From NCBI GenBank assembly GCA_965223955.1, contig OZ245029.1, positions 1,674,001 to 1,738,000 of the forward strand: a DNA stretch of 64,000 nucleotides, given 5' to 3'. Position 1 is the first letter of the stretch. Each line of letters begins with the position of its first letter. The DNA comes from Bin75 sp965223955. GTDB taxonomy: Bacteria; Nitrospirota; Nitrospiria; Nitrospirales; UBA8639. Shown piece by piece: positions 31,208 through 40,506 of the stretch. The position numbers and the translations under genes were made by a program. The notes below the pieces were generated by a model. That model made no database searches. It saw only the letters and a list, made by a program, of their open reading frames with translations, and was not told the origin of the DNA.

Positions 31208-33667
31208 TCACCGCCGAGCCTTTTTTGCAGGCAAAGCGGCCACTCGTTTTTTTCGCTTTGAAGAGACGGTTTTGGCGCGTATGGGTTTTGACGGTTTGGG
31301 GGTGACACGTGCGCGGGACGGTCGGTGAAGCGCTGCCGCAAAGACCTGGTCCACGGTCTCCACAAAAATGATCTTGATGCCTTTCAATAGAGGTTTGGGG
31401 AGTTCTTCCAAATCCTTTTCGTTTCGTTTGGGAAGAATGATGCGAGGGATTGAGGCCCGTTTCGCCGCAAGGATTTTCTCTTTTAAGCCGCCAATGGGGA
31501 GAATGCGCCCGCGTAGGGTGATTTCTCCCGTCATGGCGACGTCGTGCAGGGCGGGCCTATTTGTCAGGCTCGACGCGAGAGCCGTGGCCATGGTAATCCC
31601 CGCTGAAGGTCCATCCTTGGGGATAGCACCCGCGGGAACGTGAATATGAATATCGGTCGTCGAGAAGGTTTCTTCCTTGATGCCCAGCGTGCCGGCCTGT
31701 GAGCGGACGTAGCTGAGCGCGGCGTGGGCGGATTCCTTCATGACGTCACCGAGATGGCCGGTTAAGGTCAGGTTGCCTTTGCCCTGCATCCCCGTGGCTT
31801 CGATGTGCAGCGTCTCACCGCCCGTTTCCGTCCACGCCAGCCCGATGGTCAACCCGACCTGGTCTTTTTCCTTTTCGGTTTCCGGTAGATATTTGGGAAT
31901 GCCGATATAGGTACGGAGGGAATGCGGCGTGATGGTATGGAGTTTCGGTTTGCCTTCGGCAACGCGCCGGGCCACTTTCCGCATGGCGTTGGCGAGTGCG
32001 CGTTCAAGGTTGCGGACACCGGCTTCGCGCGTATAGTGGGTCACGATTCTCTGAACGGCAGGATCGGTAATGCAAAAATGTTTCTCCGAAATGCCATGCT
32101 CTTCCAGTTGCCGTGGGAGGAGAAAGCGGCGGGCAATCCCGAGTTTTTCTTCTTCGGTATATCCGGGAATTTCAATAATCTCCATTCGATCCCGCAGAGC
32201 CGAAAGAATGGGGTCCATGAGATTGGCCGTCGTGATGAACATCACCTTGCTGAGATCGAAGGGAACTCCCAAATAATGATCCGTGAACGCATGATTTTGC
32301 TCGGGGTCCAACACTTCCAAAAGCGCGGCTGAAGGATCGCCGCGAAAATCCATGCCGACTTTGTCGACTTCATCCAGCATGAACACGGGATTATTGGTTC
32401 CTGCCTGCTTGATCCCCTGCATGATACGTCCGGGCAAGGCCCCAACGTACGTACGGCGATGTCCCCTGATTTCGGCTTCGTCCCGCACCCCGCCCAGACT
32501 CATGCGTACGAATTCCCGACCCAAGGCTCGTGCAATGGATTTCCCCAACGACGTTTTTCCCACGCCGGGTGGACCGACAAAGCACAGGATGGGGCCCTTG
32601 AGTTTCTCTTTGAGTTTGCGCACGGCCAAATATTCGAGGATGCGTTCTTTGACTTTTTCCAGGTCATAATGGTCCTCGTTGAGCACCTTTTGGGCGGCTT
32701 GAATATCCAGATTGTCCTGGGAGGCATGACTCCACGGAATTTCCACCATCCATTCCATGTAGGTGCGTACGGTCGCCGCTTCGGCCGTGTCAGGATGCAT
32801 TTTTTCCAGACGTTTCAATTGTTTATCCGCTTCCTTCAGGACTTTTTCCGGCATGCGGCATTCTTCAATGCGTTTTCGAAATTCCGCCACTTCTTCGGCC
32901 CGATCATCCAGTTCTCCAAGTTCTTTCTGAATGGCTTTCAACTGCTCCCGAAGAAAATATTCCCGCTGGGTTTTATCAATCTCACCCTTGGCGTCGGCCT
33001 GGATTTTTTGCTGCATCGATAAGACGTCAACCTCTTTCGAGAGGATCTCCGTGACGCGTTTTAATCGGGCAACCGGATCGTCAATTTCCAAAATTTCCTG
33101 GGTAATGTCCACTTTCAAGCCGAGGTTCGAGATAATGATGTCCGCCAGGCGACCAGGTTCATCCATATTTTCGATGACCACCATGACGTCGGGCATGAGC
33201 ACTTTTCCAAGCCTCGCGACACGATCCAACCCCTCTTTTGCGGTACGAATGACGGCTTCGGTTTCGAGGGACGGGGCCTGTTCTTGAGAAGCCGGGAAGG
33301 GTTGAATGCGGACGGAGTAAAAAGGGTCGGATTGGAGATAGTCGATGATTTTCGCTTTCGTCAGACCCTGAACCAGAATTTTGATCCGTTCATCGGGGAG
33401 CTTCAGCATGCGCATGATCATGCCGACGGTCCCGGTTTCGAAAATATCCGCTGGTTGCGGCGATTCGGTGTCGTGGGCCTTTTGAGCCGCCAGCAGGACC
33501 ATCCTATTGCCGGCGAGAGCTGTCTCAATCGCTTTAATCGACATTTCCCGCCCGACAAACAGAGGCAGAACCATGTACGGAAAGACGACGATGTCCCTGA
33601 CGGGAATCAACGGTAAATCGTCTGGAATATCAACGTGTTCAGGAGCCGGATAAAGTTCTTGAGTCAT
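31208..33667 (-). CDS. lon: ATP-dependent protease Lon
   Basis: 819 residues. N-terminal LON substrate domain (LPLIPVRDIVVFPYMVLPLF). Central AAA+ module: Walker A GPPGVGKTSLGKS, Walker B PVFMLDEVDKVG, and the sensor region. C-terminal Ser-Lys protease with catalytic Ser in PKDGPSAGITM and Lys in GGLKEKILAAKRA. A basic Ala/Lys-rich tail after the protease domain (PKPSKPIRAKTVSSKRKKR) is unusual and could bind DNA or polyphosphate. Degrades damaged and regulatory proteins. Confidence 0.97.
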   Translation of the reverse strand: MTQELYPAPEHVDIPDDLPLIPVRDIVVFPYMVLPLFVGREMSIKAIETALAGNRMVLLAAQKAHDTESPQPADIFETGTVGMIMRMLKLPDERIKILVQGLTKAKIIDYLQSDPFYSVRIQPFPASQEQAPSLETEAVIRTAKEGLDRVARLGKVLMPDVMVVIENMDEPGRLADIIISNLGLKVDITQEILEIDDPVARLKRVTEILSKEVDVLSMQQKIQADAKGEIDKTQREYFLREQLKAIQKELGELDDRAEEVAEFRKRIEECRMPEKVLKEADKQLKRLEKMHPDTAEAATVRTYMEWMVEIPWSHASQDNLDIQAAQKVLNEDHYDLEKVKERILEYLAVRKLKEKLKGPILCFVGPPGVGKTSLGKSIARALGREFVRMSLGGVRDEAEIRGHRRTYVGALPGRIMQGIKQAGTNNPVFMLDEVDKVGMDFRGDPSAALLEVLDPEQNHAFTDHYLGVPFDLSKVMFITTANLMDPILSALRDRMEIIEIPGYTEEEKLGIARRFLLPRQLEEHGISEKHFCITDPAVQRIVTHYTREAGVRNLERALANAMRKVARRVAEGKPKLHTITPHSLRTYIGIPKYLPETEKEKDQVGLTIGLAWTETGGETLHIEATGMQGKGNLTLTGHLGDVMKESAHAALSYVRSQAGTLGIKEETFSTTDIHIHVPAGAIPKDGPSAGITMATALASSLTNRPALHDVAMTGEITLRGRILPIGGLKEKILAAKRASIPRIILPKRNEKDLEELPKPLLKGIKIIFVETVDQVFAAALHRPSRARVTPKPSKPIRAKTVSSKRKKRVAALPAKKARR

Positions 33668-33888
33668 TGATTATGCGTTTGAATGTCTCGAGTCGGTAAA
33701 CGTTGCGAGTCACAAAGAATCGAAAAAAGTTTTTTGGGTTGTACTGCCGGGGGCAAGAATTGTTCGTTTTTGACCCATACGGGTTGTCACTGTCGCCTGC
33801 AAGCATTTGTTGCCGACAGGCCAGTTGATAGTAGGTGAACAAAAAAATGAATGTCAAGGAAGGAAACGCCATTTCGAGCGTCCAAAAC
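33668..33888. other. Divergent intergenic region, lon / bamA
   Basis: AT-richer stretch with runs such as AAAAAAGTTTTTTGGG and CGTTTTTGACCCATACGGG. It must hold the lon promoter, but I could not pick a convincing heat-shock or sigma-70 site. No gene was seen. The bamA promoter follows at 33889. Confidence 0.4.
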
Positions 33889-33917
33889 TTTACAAGCAAC
33901 ACAAGGCAATCTATAAT
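33889..33917 (+). promoter_or_regulatory. Sigma-70-type promoter of the envelope operon
   Basis: TTTACA at 33889-33894, a 17-bp spacer and a perfect TATAAT at 33912-33917. It is about 160 bp upstream of the bamA ATG at 34077. It is the only strong promoter seen before the long same-strand gene series to waaF. Confidence 0.7.
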
Positions 33918-34076
33918 GGCGAAACCCTTCTTGGCTTCCTTTCAGGTTGAAGTGTCTGAAGCAGGTCCCCAGATAAAAACCGTGTGCTTCTCATCGTTGA
34001 GTGCCGGACGTAACGAGTGATTGTACTTTTCCCGCCTCATAAGAAGGGCTTTTTTTATCCAGAACACAAACGGACG

Positions 34077-36410
34077 ATGATGAAACTCGGTTCAGAGGAA
34101 CAGCGTTCTGCCATTCACAACTCCATCATTCCTCGGAGATCAATAACCAATGGAGTGCTGGGGGTGCTTCTCGGGTATGGGCTCATGTTCATGAGTGTGC
34201 CCTCGCCGGTGTTGAGCCAACCGCAGGTTTTGATTGTGGAAAGCATGACCATTCAAGGGAATCAGCGAATTGAGTCGGCGGCGATTCTCGGAAACGTGAC
34301 CCTGAAAACGGGAGATCCGTTGACCACGCAGGTGACGCAAGAGCAGATTCGACGGATTTACGATATGGGGTTCTTTGACGACGTGCAAGTGCAGACCGAG
34401 ACGAAAGCAAAGGGCGTGGCGGTGACGTTCGTGGTGCAAGAAAAACCTTTTGTAACGGCCATTGTCTTTGATGGGAATGACGCGTTATCGGACGACAAAT
34501 TGAAAGAGATCGTCACGCTGAAAAATCAGGTATTTCTCGATCAACAAGAGATTAAATTGAGTGCGGAAAAGATTCGGGCGGAATATGAAAAGGACGGGTA
34601 TCATACGGCCAGAGTCATCCCTATTATTCAGGCGTTACAGGAAAGTCGCAATCGTGTGACCTTTTTTATTCAAGAAGGAGCGCGAGCCAAGATTCAGTCG
34701 ATTCATTTCGCGGGCCTGACCGTCTTCAACAAGAAGGATTTGTTGGGCGTGATGGCCAACCAGGAATGGACTCGCTTCCTTTCCCTCATAACGGACGCTG
34801 GCATATTACACCAGGAAGAACTCGCCAATGATATCGAACGGATAAAGGAATATTATTCGAATAGGGGATATCTCGACGTCCAGGTCGGCACGCCGGCCAT
34901 TGAACTGAGTGACGATAAAGAATCCGTCAACCTGACGTTTCAAATCAGTGAAGGCCGGCCCTATACGGTTCAAACGGTTCGTTATGAAGGCAATACCGTC
35001 TTTGAAGACGAGGCCCTTGCGCGGTATTCATTTATCCGTTCTGATGACGTGTTTCAACGAACGATGGTCCGGGAAGAGATCACTCGCGTGACGGACATGT
35101 ATGGGGCAAAGGGCTATTCATTTGCCGAAGTCACACCGAACCTGGCCCCGAATCCTGAAACACTGACCACGGAGATTGCCTTTACGATCAAAGAAGGATC
35201 GCTTATTCGGGTGAGAGAGATTCACATTACGGGGAATGATAAGACGCGTGATAACGTCATTCGCCGGGAATTGCGAGTGGATGAACAGGAGGTCCTGAAT
35301 TCCGCGGCAATCAGGCGAAGTTTTCAACGACTCAACAATCTGAATTTTTTTGAAACGGTCGAGCTTTTTCCCGAACAGGTGGAGGAAGATAAAGTTGACG
35401 TTGAAGTGCGAGTCAAAGAGAAGCCCACGGGACAATTCAGTATTGGTGGCGGGTTCAGCACGCTCGATCGATTTACGGCCATTGCCAATATTACGGAAGG
35501 CAATTTGTTCGGCTTGGGGTACATGGTTCGTATTCGCGGACAAGTCGGTGTCCGTCGAACCATTGGGGTCTTGACGTTCAGGAATCCGGCACTGTTTGAC
35601 GGCCCCACTTCTTTTCAAGCGGATGGGTTTAGTACGGAAACGAATTTCTTGACGTATCAAGAGGAAAGAAAGGGAGGAACGATCCAATGGGGACGGGCCT
35701 TTTCCGAATATATGTCGGGAAGTTTGACCCTCGTTGGGGAGACCATCAGAATCAAAAACTTGGCAAGTGACGCCCCGACGTTCATTCAGAACCAACTCGG
35801 GAATCAATCCACGACGGGGTTCCGTGCGAGTATTTTTCGTGACACACGCGATTTTTTCCAGGATCCGCGTACCGGATCGAGAACGGGTCTGCGCATAGGG
35901 TTTGGAACCGAGGCGTTAGGGGGGACCAACAATTTCTATCGGTTCGCTCTGGACGGGTTGAAATACATCCCGCTGCCCGTATGGGACCTTCGGATGGCGT
36001 TTCGTGGTCGTTTCGGCATGGCGGAAGGCTACTTGGGAGACTCCGTGCCCCTGACGGAACTCTTTTTCGTCGGCGGTATCAATACGATGCGCGGGTTTCA
36101 ATATGGGCGAGCCGGTCCCGTGACCGCCTCCGGAACGTTGGCGGGCGGGAATAAACAGTTGATTTTTAATACCGAGTTCATTTTTCCCGTACTGCCTGCC
36201 GCGAAATTGAATGGTGTACTCTTTTTCGATTATGGGAAAGGCTTTGCCGAGGACGAAGGCTTGAATTTCGACTTGCGGAAGGCCACGGGAATAGAGGTAC
36301 GGTGGATTTCACCGTTTGGTCCTTTACGCGCGGCGTGGGGTCTCAAACTGGATGCTGAGCCCCAGGAGCAAGGAAGCGTCTTTGAGTTTTCCGTTGGGAA
36401 CGTCTTTTAA
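34077..36410 (+). CDS. bamA: Outer-membrane protein assembly factor BamA
   Basis: 777 residues from ATG 34077 (ATGATG). Signal sequence NGVLGVLLGYGLMFMSVPSPVLS. Five POTRA domains start at VESMTIQGNQRIESAAILGNV and repeat about every 75-80 residues (IRVREIHITGNDKTRDNVI is the last). The C-terminal surface-antigen barrel begins near FSIGGGFSTLDRFTA and ends PQEQGSVFEFSVGNVF, with the terminal Phe expected of BAM substrates. Motif VGGINTMRGFQ is the conserved barrel V/IRGF loop. First gene of the envelope operon. Confidence 0.96.
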   Translation: MMKLGSEEQRSAIHNSIIPRRSITNGVLGVLLGYGLMFMSVPSPVLSQPQVLIVESMTIQGNQRIESAAILGNVTLKTGDPLTTQVTQEQIRRIYDMGFFDDVQVQTETKAKGVAVTFVVQEKPFVTAIVFDGNDALSDDKLKEIVTLKNQVFLDQQEIKLSAEKIRAEYEKDGYHTARVIPIIQALQESRNRVTFFIQEGARAKIQSIHFAGLTVFNKKDLLGVMANQEWTRFLSLITDAGILHQEELANDIERIKEYYSNRGYLDVQVGTPAIELSDDKESVNLTFQISEGRPYTVQTVRYEGNTVFEDEALARYSFIRSDDVFQRTMVREEITRVTDMYGAKGYSFAEVTPNLAPNPETLTTEIAFTIKEGSLIRVREIHITGNDKTRDNVIRRELRVDEQEVLNSAAIRRSFQRLNNLNFFETVELFPEQVEEDKVDVEVRVKEKPTGQFSIGGGFSTLDRFTAIANITEGNLFGLGYMVRIRGQVGVRRTIGVLTFRNPALFDGPTSFQADGFSTETNFLTYQEERKGGTIQWGRAFSEYMSGSLTLVGETIRIKNLASDAPTFIQNQLGNQSTTGFRASIFRDTRDFFQDPRTGSRTGLRIGFGTEALGGTNNFYRFALDGLKYIPLPVWDLRMAFRGRFGMAEGYLGDSVPLTELFFVGGINTMRGFQYGRAGPVTASGTLAGGNKQLIFNTEFIFPVLPAAKLNGVLFFDYGKGFAEDEGLNFDLRKATGIEVRWISPFGPLRAAWGLKLDAEPQEQGSVFEFSVGNVF

Positions 36411-36429
36411 AGATACAATCGTGCGGAAA

Positions 36430-37035
36430 ATGATCTGCTCGAAGAGGATGTCGTTCCCTGGATGCGTTCTCCTGGCGGGTACGTCTCTCATGTTGTCCGT
36501 CGTGACCGGTTGCGCGACGCCTGCTTCTGAAACTTCCGGAATTTCAGAAATTTCCGGAACGGAACGACCTGTTTTGTCCGGTGTGACTATCGGAGTGGTG
36601 GATACGCAATGGTTATTGAAAGAGTCGAAGCTGGGCCGTCAGGTCAATGATGCGCTCAACCAGTTCATGAAGGATCGGCAGGCGTTGCTCGAACTCGAAC
36701 AACAGGAACTGCGGAATCTGGAAAATGAATTATTGCGTCAAGGCAGCGTCTTAAGTCCTTCAGCCAAGCAACAAAAAGAAGATCAATTGCGACAACGTAT
36801 GTTGGATTACCAGCAAAAAGCCGGTAATATGACGCGAGAGTTTCAGGCGAAACAGGCCGAATTGTTGGGCGAATTTCGTGACCAGGTCGATTTGGTGGTC
36901 AAGCAAATTGCTCAACAACGGGGGTTGGTGTTGGTCGTGGAAAAAGGGAAGAATACTTCGACACGGTATTATGACCAGAGCATGGATTTTTCGTCCAACG
37001 TGTTGGAAATCTTGGATCAGACCACGTTCCGCTGA
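36430..37035 (+). CDS. OmpH/Skp-family periplasmic chaperone, predicted lipoprotein
   Basis: 201 residues from ATG 36430. Signal sequence ending LMLSVVTGC with Cys28 as a lipobox, so this Skp-like protein is probably membrane-anchored rather than soluble. OmpH core: TIGVVDTQWLLKESKLGRQV, a long coiled coil (LLELEQQELRNLENELLRQG) and a final GLVLVVEKGKNTSTRYYD. Skp carries outer-membrane proteins to BAM, fitting its place between bamA and fabZ. The repeated SGISEISGTE linker after the Cys probably serves as a tether. Confidence 0.85.
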   Translation: MICSKRMSFPGCVLLAGTSLMLSVVTGCATPASETSGISEISGTERPVLSGVTIGVVDTQWLLKESKLGRQVNDALNQFMKDRQALLELEQQELRNLENELLRQGSVLSPSAKQQKEDQLRQRMLDYQQKAGNMTREFQAKQAELLGEFRDQVDLVVKQIAQQRGLVLVVEKGKNTSTRYYDQSMDFSSNVLEILDQTTFR

Positions 37036-37119
37036 GGAACAATGTGGCGTGCATCACGTCATGGACGCCGGGTTGCGGATTTTTCGTGTTTGAGCGTGCA
37101 GGCTAAGAGGAACGATCAT

Positions 37120-37620
37120 ATGGCTGAGCCGGACATCATCATGGATGCCATTGAAGTGCAATCCATCCTTCCTCATCGTTACCCGTTCTTGCTCGTGGAT
37201 CGAGTGGTGGAGTTTGAACACGGTCGAACGGCGGCAGGGCTGAAAAACGTCACGATCAACGATCCATACTTCCAAGGCCATTTCCCCGGCCGTCCCATCT
37301 TTCCGGGCGTGTTAATTGTAGAAGCCCTTGCTCAATTGGGTGGAGTGTTGGCCATTCGATCGTCGTCCGTTGAGGGATCCCCGATCGTCTACCTGACGGG
37401 AATCGACAAGGCAAAGTTTCGTAAACCCGTGATTCCCGGGGATCAGTTACGGTTGGAGGTCGAAGTGCTCAAACGCCGGCCACCGTTTTGGAAGATGCAA
37501 GGGAAGGCTTTCGTCGGGTCGGATCTGGTTTGTGAGGCTGAATTAACGGCGATGATGCAGTGGGAAGATGCAGACTCCACGAATGCTGAAACGGGGCAGT
37601 CGAACCTTTCAGGAGAATGA
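37120..37620 (+). CDS. fabZ: 3-hydroxyacyl-ACP dehydratase FabZ
   Basis: 166 residues from ATG 37120 after AAGAGG. Hot-dog fold with ILPHRYPFLLVDRVVEF and active-site His in FQGHFPGRPIFPGVLIVEALAQ. The C-terminal 20 residues (DSTNAETGQSNLSGE) extend past the usual family end. Dehydrates 3-hydroxyacyl-ACP, balancing fatty-acid and lipid A precursors. Overlaps lpxA by four bases. Confidence 0.95.
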   Translation: MAEPDIIMDAIEVQSILPHRYPFLLVDRVVEFEHGRTAAGLKNVTINDPYFQGHFPGRPIFPGVLIVEALAQLGGVLAIRSSSVEGSPIVYLTGIDKAKFRKPVIPGDQLRLEVEVLKRRPPFWKMQGKAFVGSDLVCEAELTAMMQWEDADSTNAETGQSNLSGE

Positions 37621-38438
37621 TGTCGAATATGTCCATTCATCCCACGGCGATCGTGCATCCGAAATCCGAACTCGATGAGGACGTGATCGTGGGGCCGTTT
37701 TGCGTGATTGGCGAGCACGTGAAAATCGGTCGGGGCACTGAACTGTGCTCACACGTGTGCCTGGAGGGCCATACGGAAATCGGACAACGGTGTAAAATCT
37801 TTCCCTATGTTTCGATAGGGGCTCCGCCCCAGCACCTGCAGTATCATGATGAGCCGACGTGCGTGAGTATCGGTGATGAAAATATCTTACGGGAATACGT
37901 CACGATTAACCGCGGGACGGCATTTGGCAGAGGCGTCACGACGATTGGCCGGCATAATTTTTTGATGGCCTACGTGCACGTTGCGCACGATTGTCACATC
38001 GGCAATGACGTGGTCATGGCCAATGCCGCGACGCTTGGCGGACATGTTTCGGTCGGGAATGATGCGGTGATTGGTGGGTTGGTCGGCGTGCATCAATACG
38101 TGCGGATCGGAGATTATGCCATGATCGGGGGGTGTTCCGCCGTCACAAGAGACGTACCTCCGTTTATACGTGCGGTCGGAAACCGGGCCAATCTCTACGG
38201 AGTCAATGCCATCGGGCTTCGCCGGGGAGGGTTTTCCGCCCAGCGCATCCGTGTGTTGAAACAAGCCTACAGCCTGCTGTTCAGAAAAAGCCAGCGCATG
38301 GCCGATTCCATTAATTTGGCGCGCCATCAATTCCAGGATAGCCAGGACGTCCTGATCCTGCTGACGTTTTTGGAAACCTCGACTCGTGGGATGTGTCGTT
38401 CTGCGCGAAAAAGTCAAGGCGAGCAGGAAGAATTTTAG
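37617..38438 (+). CDS. lpxA: UDP-N-acetylglucosamine acyltransferase LpxA
   Basis: 273 residues. Three possible ATGs (37617, 37620, 37629); AGGAG lies at 37611. Left-handed beta-helix hexapeptides: IHPTAIVHPKSELDEDVIVG, CKIFPYVSIGAPPQHLQY. Catalytic His region in LMAYVHVAHDCHIGNDVVMAN. First step of lipid A synthesis. Confidence 0.96.
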   Translation: MMSNMSIHPTAIVHPKSELDEDVIVGPFCVIGEHVKIGRGTELCSHVCLEGHTEIGQRCKIFPYVSIGAPPQHLQYHDEPTCVSIGDENILREYVTINRGTAFGRGVTTIGRHNFLMAYVHVAHDCHIGNDVVMANAATLGGHVSVGNDAVIGGLVGVHQYVRIGDYAMIGGCSAVTRDVPPFIRAVGNRANLYGVNAIGLRRGGFSAQRIRVLKQAYSLLFRKSQRMADSINLARHQFQDSQDVLILLTFLETSTRGMCRSARKSQGEQEEF

Positions 38439-39305
38439 GTGGTCCCACACGCGGTGACTCGAGAATTATCGTCGTCAACTCTACCGCTTCCTTCCCCTGG
38501 TGCCTGGATAGGCCTTATCGCAGGCAATGGTCGGTTTCCCATCATTTTTGCCGAAAACGCCAGAAAACTCGGGTTTCGAGTGTCGGCCGTTGCTCATCAC
38601 GGTGAAACGGCTCCCGAGTTGGAGCAGGTGGTCGACCGGATGCATTGGGTGCGTATCGGCCAATTCGGGAAAGTCATTCGAGCCTTCAAATGTGACGGCG
38701 TCGAGCAAGCCGTCATGCTGGGGGGGATAAAAAAAACGCATCTTTTTTCCGACGTTCGCCCGGATTTCCGGGCCATGGCGTTCTTTGCCAAACTGAAATC
38801 ATGGAAGGATGATCATATTCTCAGGGCTATGGCCGACGACCTGAAAGACGAAGGGATTACGATTCGAGAGTCCACGTTCGGGCTTTCAAATCTTGTCGTT
38901 CCGGAAGGAACGTTGACCCGTCGCCGGCCGTCCAAGAAGGAGCAGGAGGACGTGTCCTACGGGTGGAATATTGCGAAAGAGATCGGCCGAATGGACATTG
39001 GCCAATGCGTGGTGGTCAAAGATCGCGTGATCGTCGCGGTTGAAGCCGTCGAAGGCACGGATGAGACCATCCGGCGTGGCGGTCGCTTGGCTCGGAGTGG
39101 GGCCGTCGTCGTCAAGTGTTGCAAGCCTCAGCAGGATTTACGATTTGACTTGCCCGCGGTCGGTCCCCAAACCATCGACGTGATGGATGAAGCGAAGGCT
39201 GCCGTGTTGGCCTTGGAGGCCTGCAAGACCATTATGCTTGATCGGGAAGAGATGCTGGAAAAAGCTCACCAGGCCGGCATAGCGATCATTGGTGTCCCGG
39301 GATAA
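38439..39305 (+). CDS. lpxI: UDP-2,3-diacylglucosamine pyrophosphatase LpxI
   Basis: 288 residues, GTG start immediately after the lpxA stop. The LpxI (DUF1009) family, the non-LpxH pyrophosphatase of lipid A synthesis: IGLIAGNGRFPIIFAENAR, QAVMLGGIKKTHLF, HILRAMADDLKDEGI, ESTFGLSNLVVPEG, VVVKDRVIVAVEAVEGTDE and VKCCKPQQDLRFDLPAVG. Its presence explains the absence of lpxH in the cluster. Confidence 0.93.
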   Translation: MVPHAVTRELSSSTLPLPSPGAWIGLIAGNGRFPIIFAENARKLGFRVSAVAHHGETAPELEQVVDRMHWVRIGQFGKVIRAFKCDGVEQAVMLGGIKKTHLFSDVRPDFRAMAFFAKLKSWKDDHILRAMADDLKDEGITIRESTFGLSNLVVPEGTLTRRRPSKKEQEDVSYGWNIAKEIGRMDIGQCVVVKDRVIVAVEAVEGTDETIRRGGRLARSGAVVVKCCKPQQDLRFDLPAVGPQTIDVMDEAKAAVLALEACKTIMLDREEMLEKAHQAGIAIIGVPG

Positions 39306-39393
39306 TCGGGGGGCACTATTCCGCAACCGGCTTGTCGTTGTCCTGCGGTCCCCATGACTTTTTGCCTCCCAGCGTTCTGTTGAAGTTGGGCCT

Positions 39394-39500
39394 GTCGGGT
39401 TACGCTATTGTCGGATTACGCTTCGCTAATCCGACCTACCCCGACCTACGGTCTCTTATTCCCCTCCTTTGTAAGGAGGGGCAAGGGGAGGTAGAGAGAT
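39394..39500. repeat. Family A pieces followed by half a family B repeat
   Basis: GTCGGGTTACGC and GTCGGATTACGCTTCGC...CCGACCTAC at about 39394-39447 with an extra CCGACCTAC; then TTCCCCTCCTTTGTAAGGAGGGG and GGGGAGGTAGAGAG at 39459-39498. They fill the lpxI-oxidoreductase gap inside the operon. Confidence 0.75.
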
Positions 39501-39520
39501 CGTGCCATTCAAGAGGAGAT

Positions 39521-40498
39521 ATGGGAGTGATTAAAACAGGCGTCATCGGTGTGGGACATCTTGGGCAACATCATGCTCGTATCTATTCAGAATTACCCCA
39601 GACTCATTTGGTGGGTGTGGCTGATATTGACCAGAACCGACGCACCGAGATCGGCAATCGTTTTGGTGTGGCCCATTTTGGGGATTACCAGAGTTTGTTA
39701 CGCCAGGTCGACGCGGTCAGTGTCGCGGTACCGACTTCGCAGCACCAGGAAGTCGTGCAGGACTGCCTTGAAGCCGGCGTACACGTCCTGGTTGAAAAGC
39801 CCATTGCCGCCACGCCGGAAGAAGGGCGGCAGATGGTCCACCGTGCGAAGCGGAATGGGCTGATTTTGCACGTGGGGCACGTTGAGCGGTTCAATCCCGT
39901 CAGGGAGTTGGTCCAGGATCTTATCTCGAATCCCAGGTTTATCGAATGTCACCGGCTTGCCCCCTTTCAACCACGGGGGACGGATGTTGACGTGGTGTTG
40001 GATCTGATGATTCATGACGTTGATTTGATTTTGTCCTTTGGCTTGGGGCAGGTCAACAAAGTGGAGGCCGTAGGGATCGCGGTTCTTTCCTCGCATGTTG
40101 ATTTTGCGCATGCCCGGGTCGAATTTGACAAGGGGTGCGTCGTCAATTTTACGGCCAGCCGAATATCGACCGGCCGGTTGCGAAAGATGCGTCTTTTTCA
40201 GGAGTCCCTCTATCTTTCCGTTGATTTTCTCTCTCGCCAGGGCATCGTGTATCGACAAACGGAACTCACGGCCGCTGAATCATCCGTGCAGGAAGAATCG
40301 ATCCAGGCAGGAGATGAAGAACCGCTGAAACGGGAATTGCAAGCCTTTGTGCAAGCCATGCAGACGGGTGCTTCGGGTGGTGTCTCCGGTGAAGAAGGTT
40401 TGGCCGCCTTGGAGCTGGTCCATGCGATCATGCATTCCATCCGTGGAACAACGTATCCGCTAACCGGGCTTTCAAAGACCGGGGCCTCAATACCTTAG
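39521..40498 (+). CDS. Gfo/Idh/MocA-family oxidoreductase
   Basis: 325 residues from ATG 39521 after AAGAGGAG. Rossmann NAD(P) site TGVIGVGHLGQHHARIYSEL, LVEKPIAATPEEGRQM (catalytic Lys), HVGHVERFNPVRELV and LDLMIHDVDLIL. It sits between lpxI and lpxB, as in many LPS clusters. The substrate is probably a UDP-sugar or lipid A precursor, as for GnnA, which oxidises UDP-GlcNAc for amide-linked lipid A; the sequence does not settle this, and no GnnB aminotransferase is present. Confidence 0.88.
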   Translation: MGVIKTGVIGVGHLGQHHARIYSELPQTHLVGVADIDQNRRTEIGNRFGVAHFGDYQSLLRQVDAVSVAVPTSQHQEVVQDCLEAGVHVLVEKPIAATPEEGRQMVHRAKRNGLILHVGHVERFNPVRELVQDLISNPRFIECHRLAPFQPRGTDVDVVLDLMIHDVDLILSFGLGQVNKVEAVGIAVLSSHVDFAHARVEFDKGCVVNFTASRISTGRLRKMRLFQESLYLSVDFLSRQGIVYRQTELTAAESSVQEESIQAGDEEPLKRELQAFVQAMQTGASGGVSGEEGLAALELVHAIMHSIRGTTYPLTGLSKTGASIP

Positions 40499-40506
40499 AG
40501 GGAGGT

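Noticed and set aside
33835..34020. 61-residue frame upstream of bamA
   Set aside because: It spans the bamA promoter and has no ribosome site.
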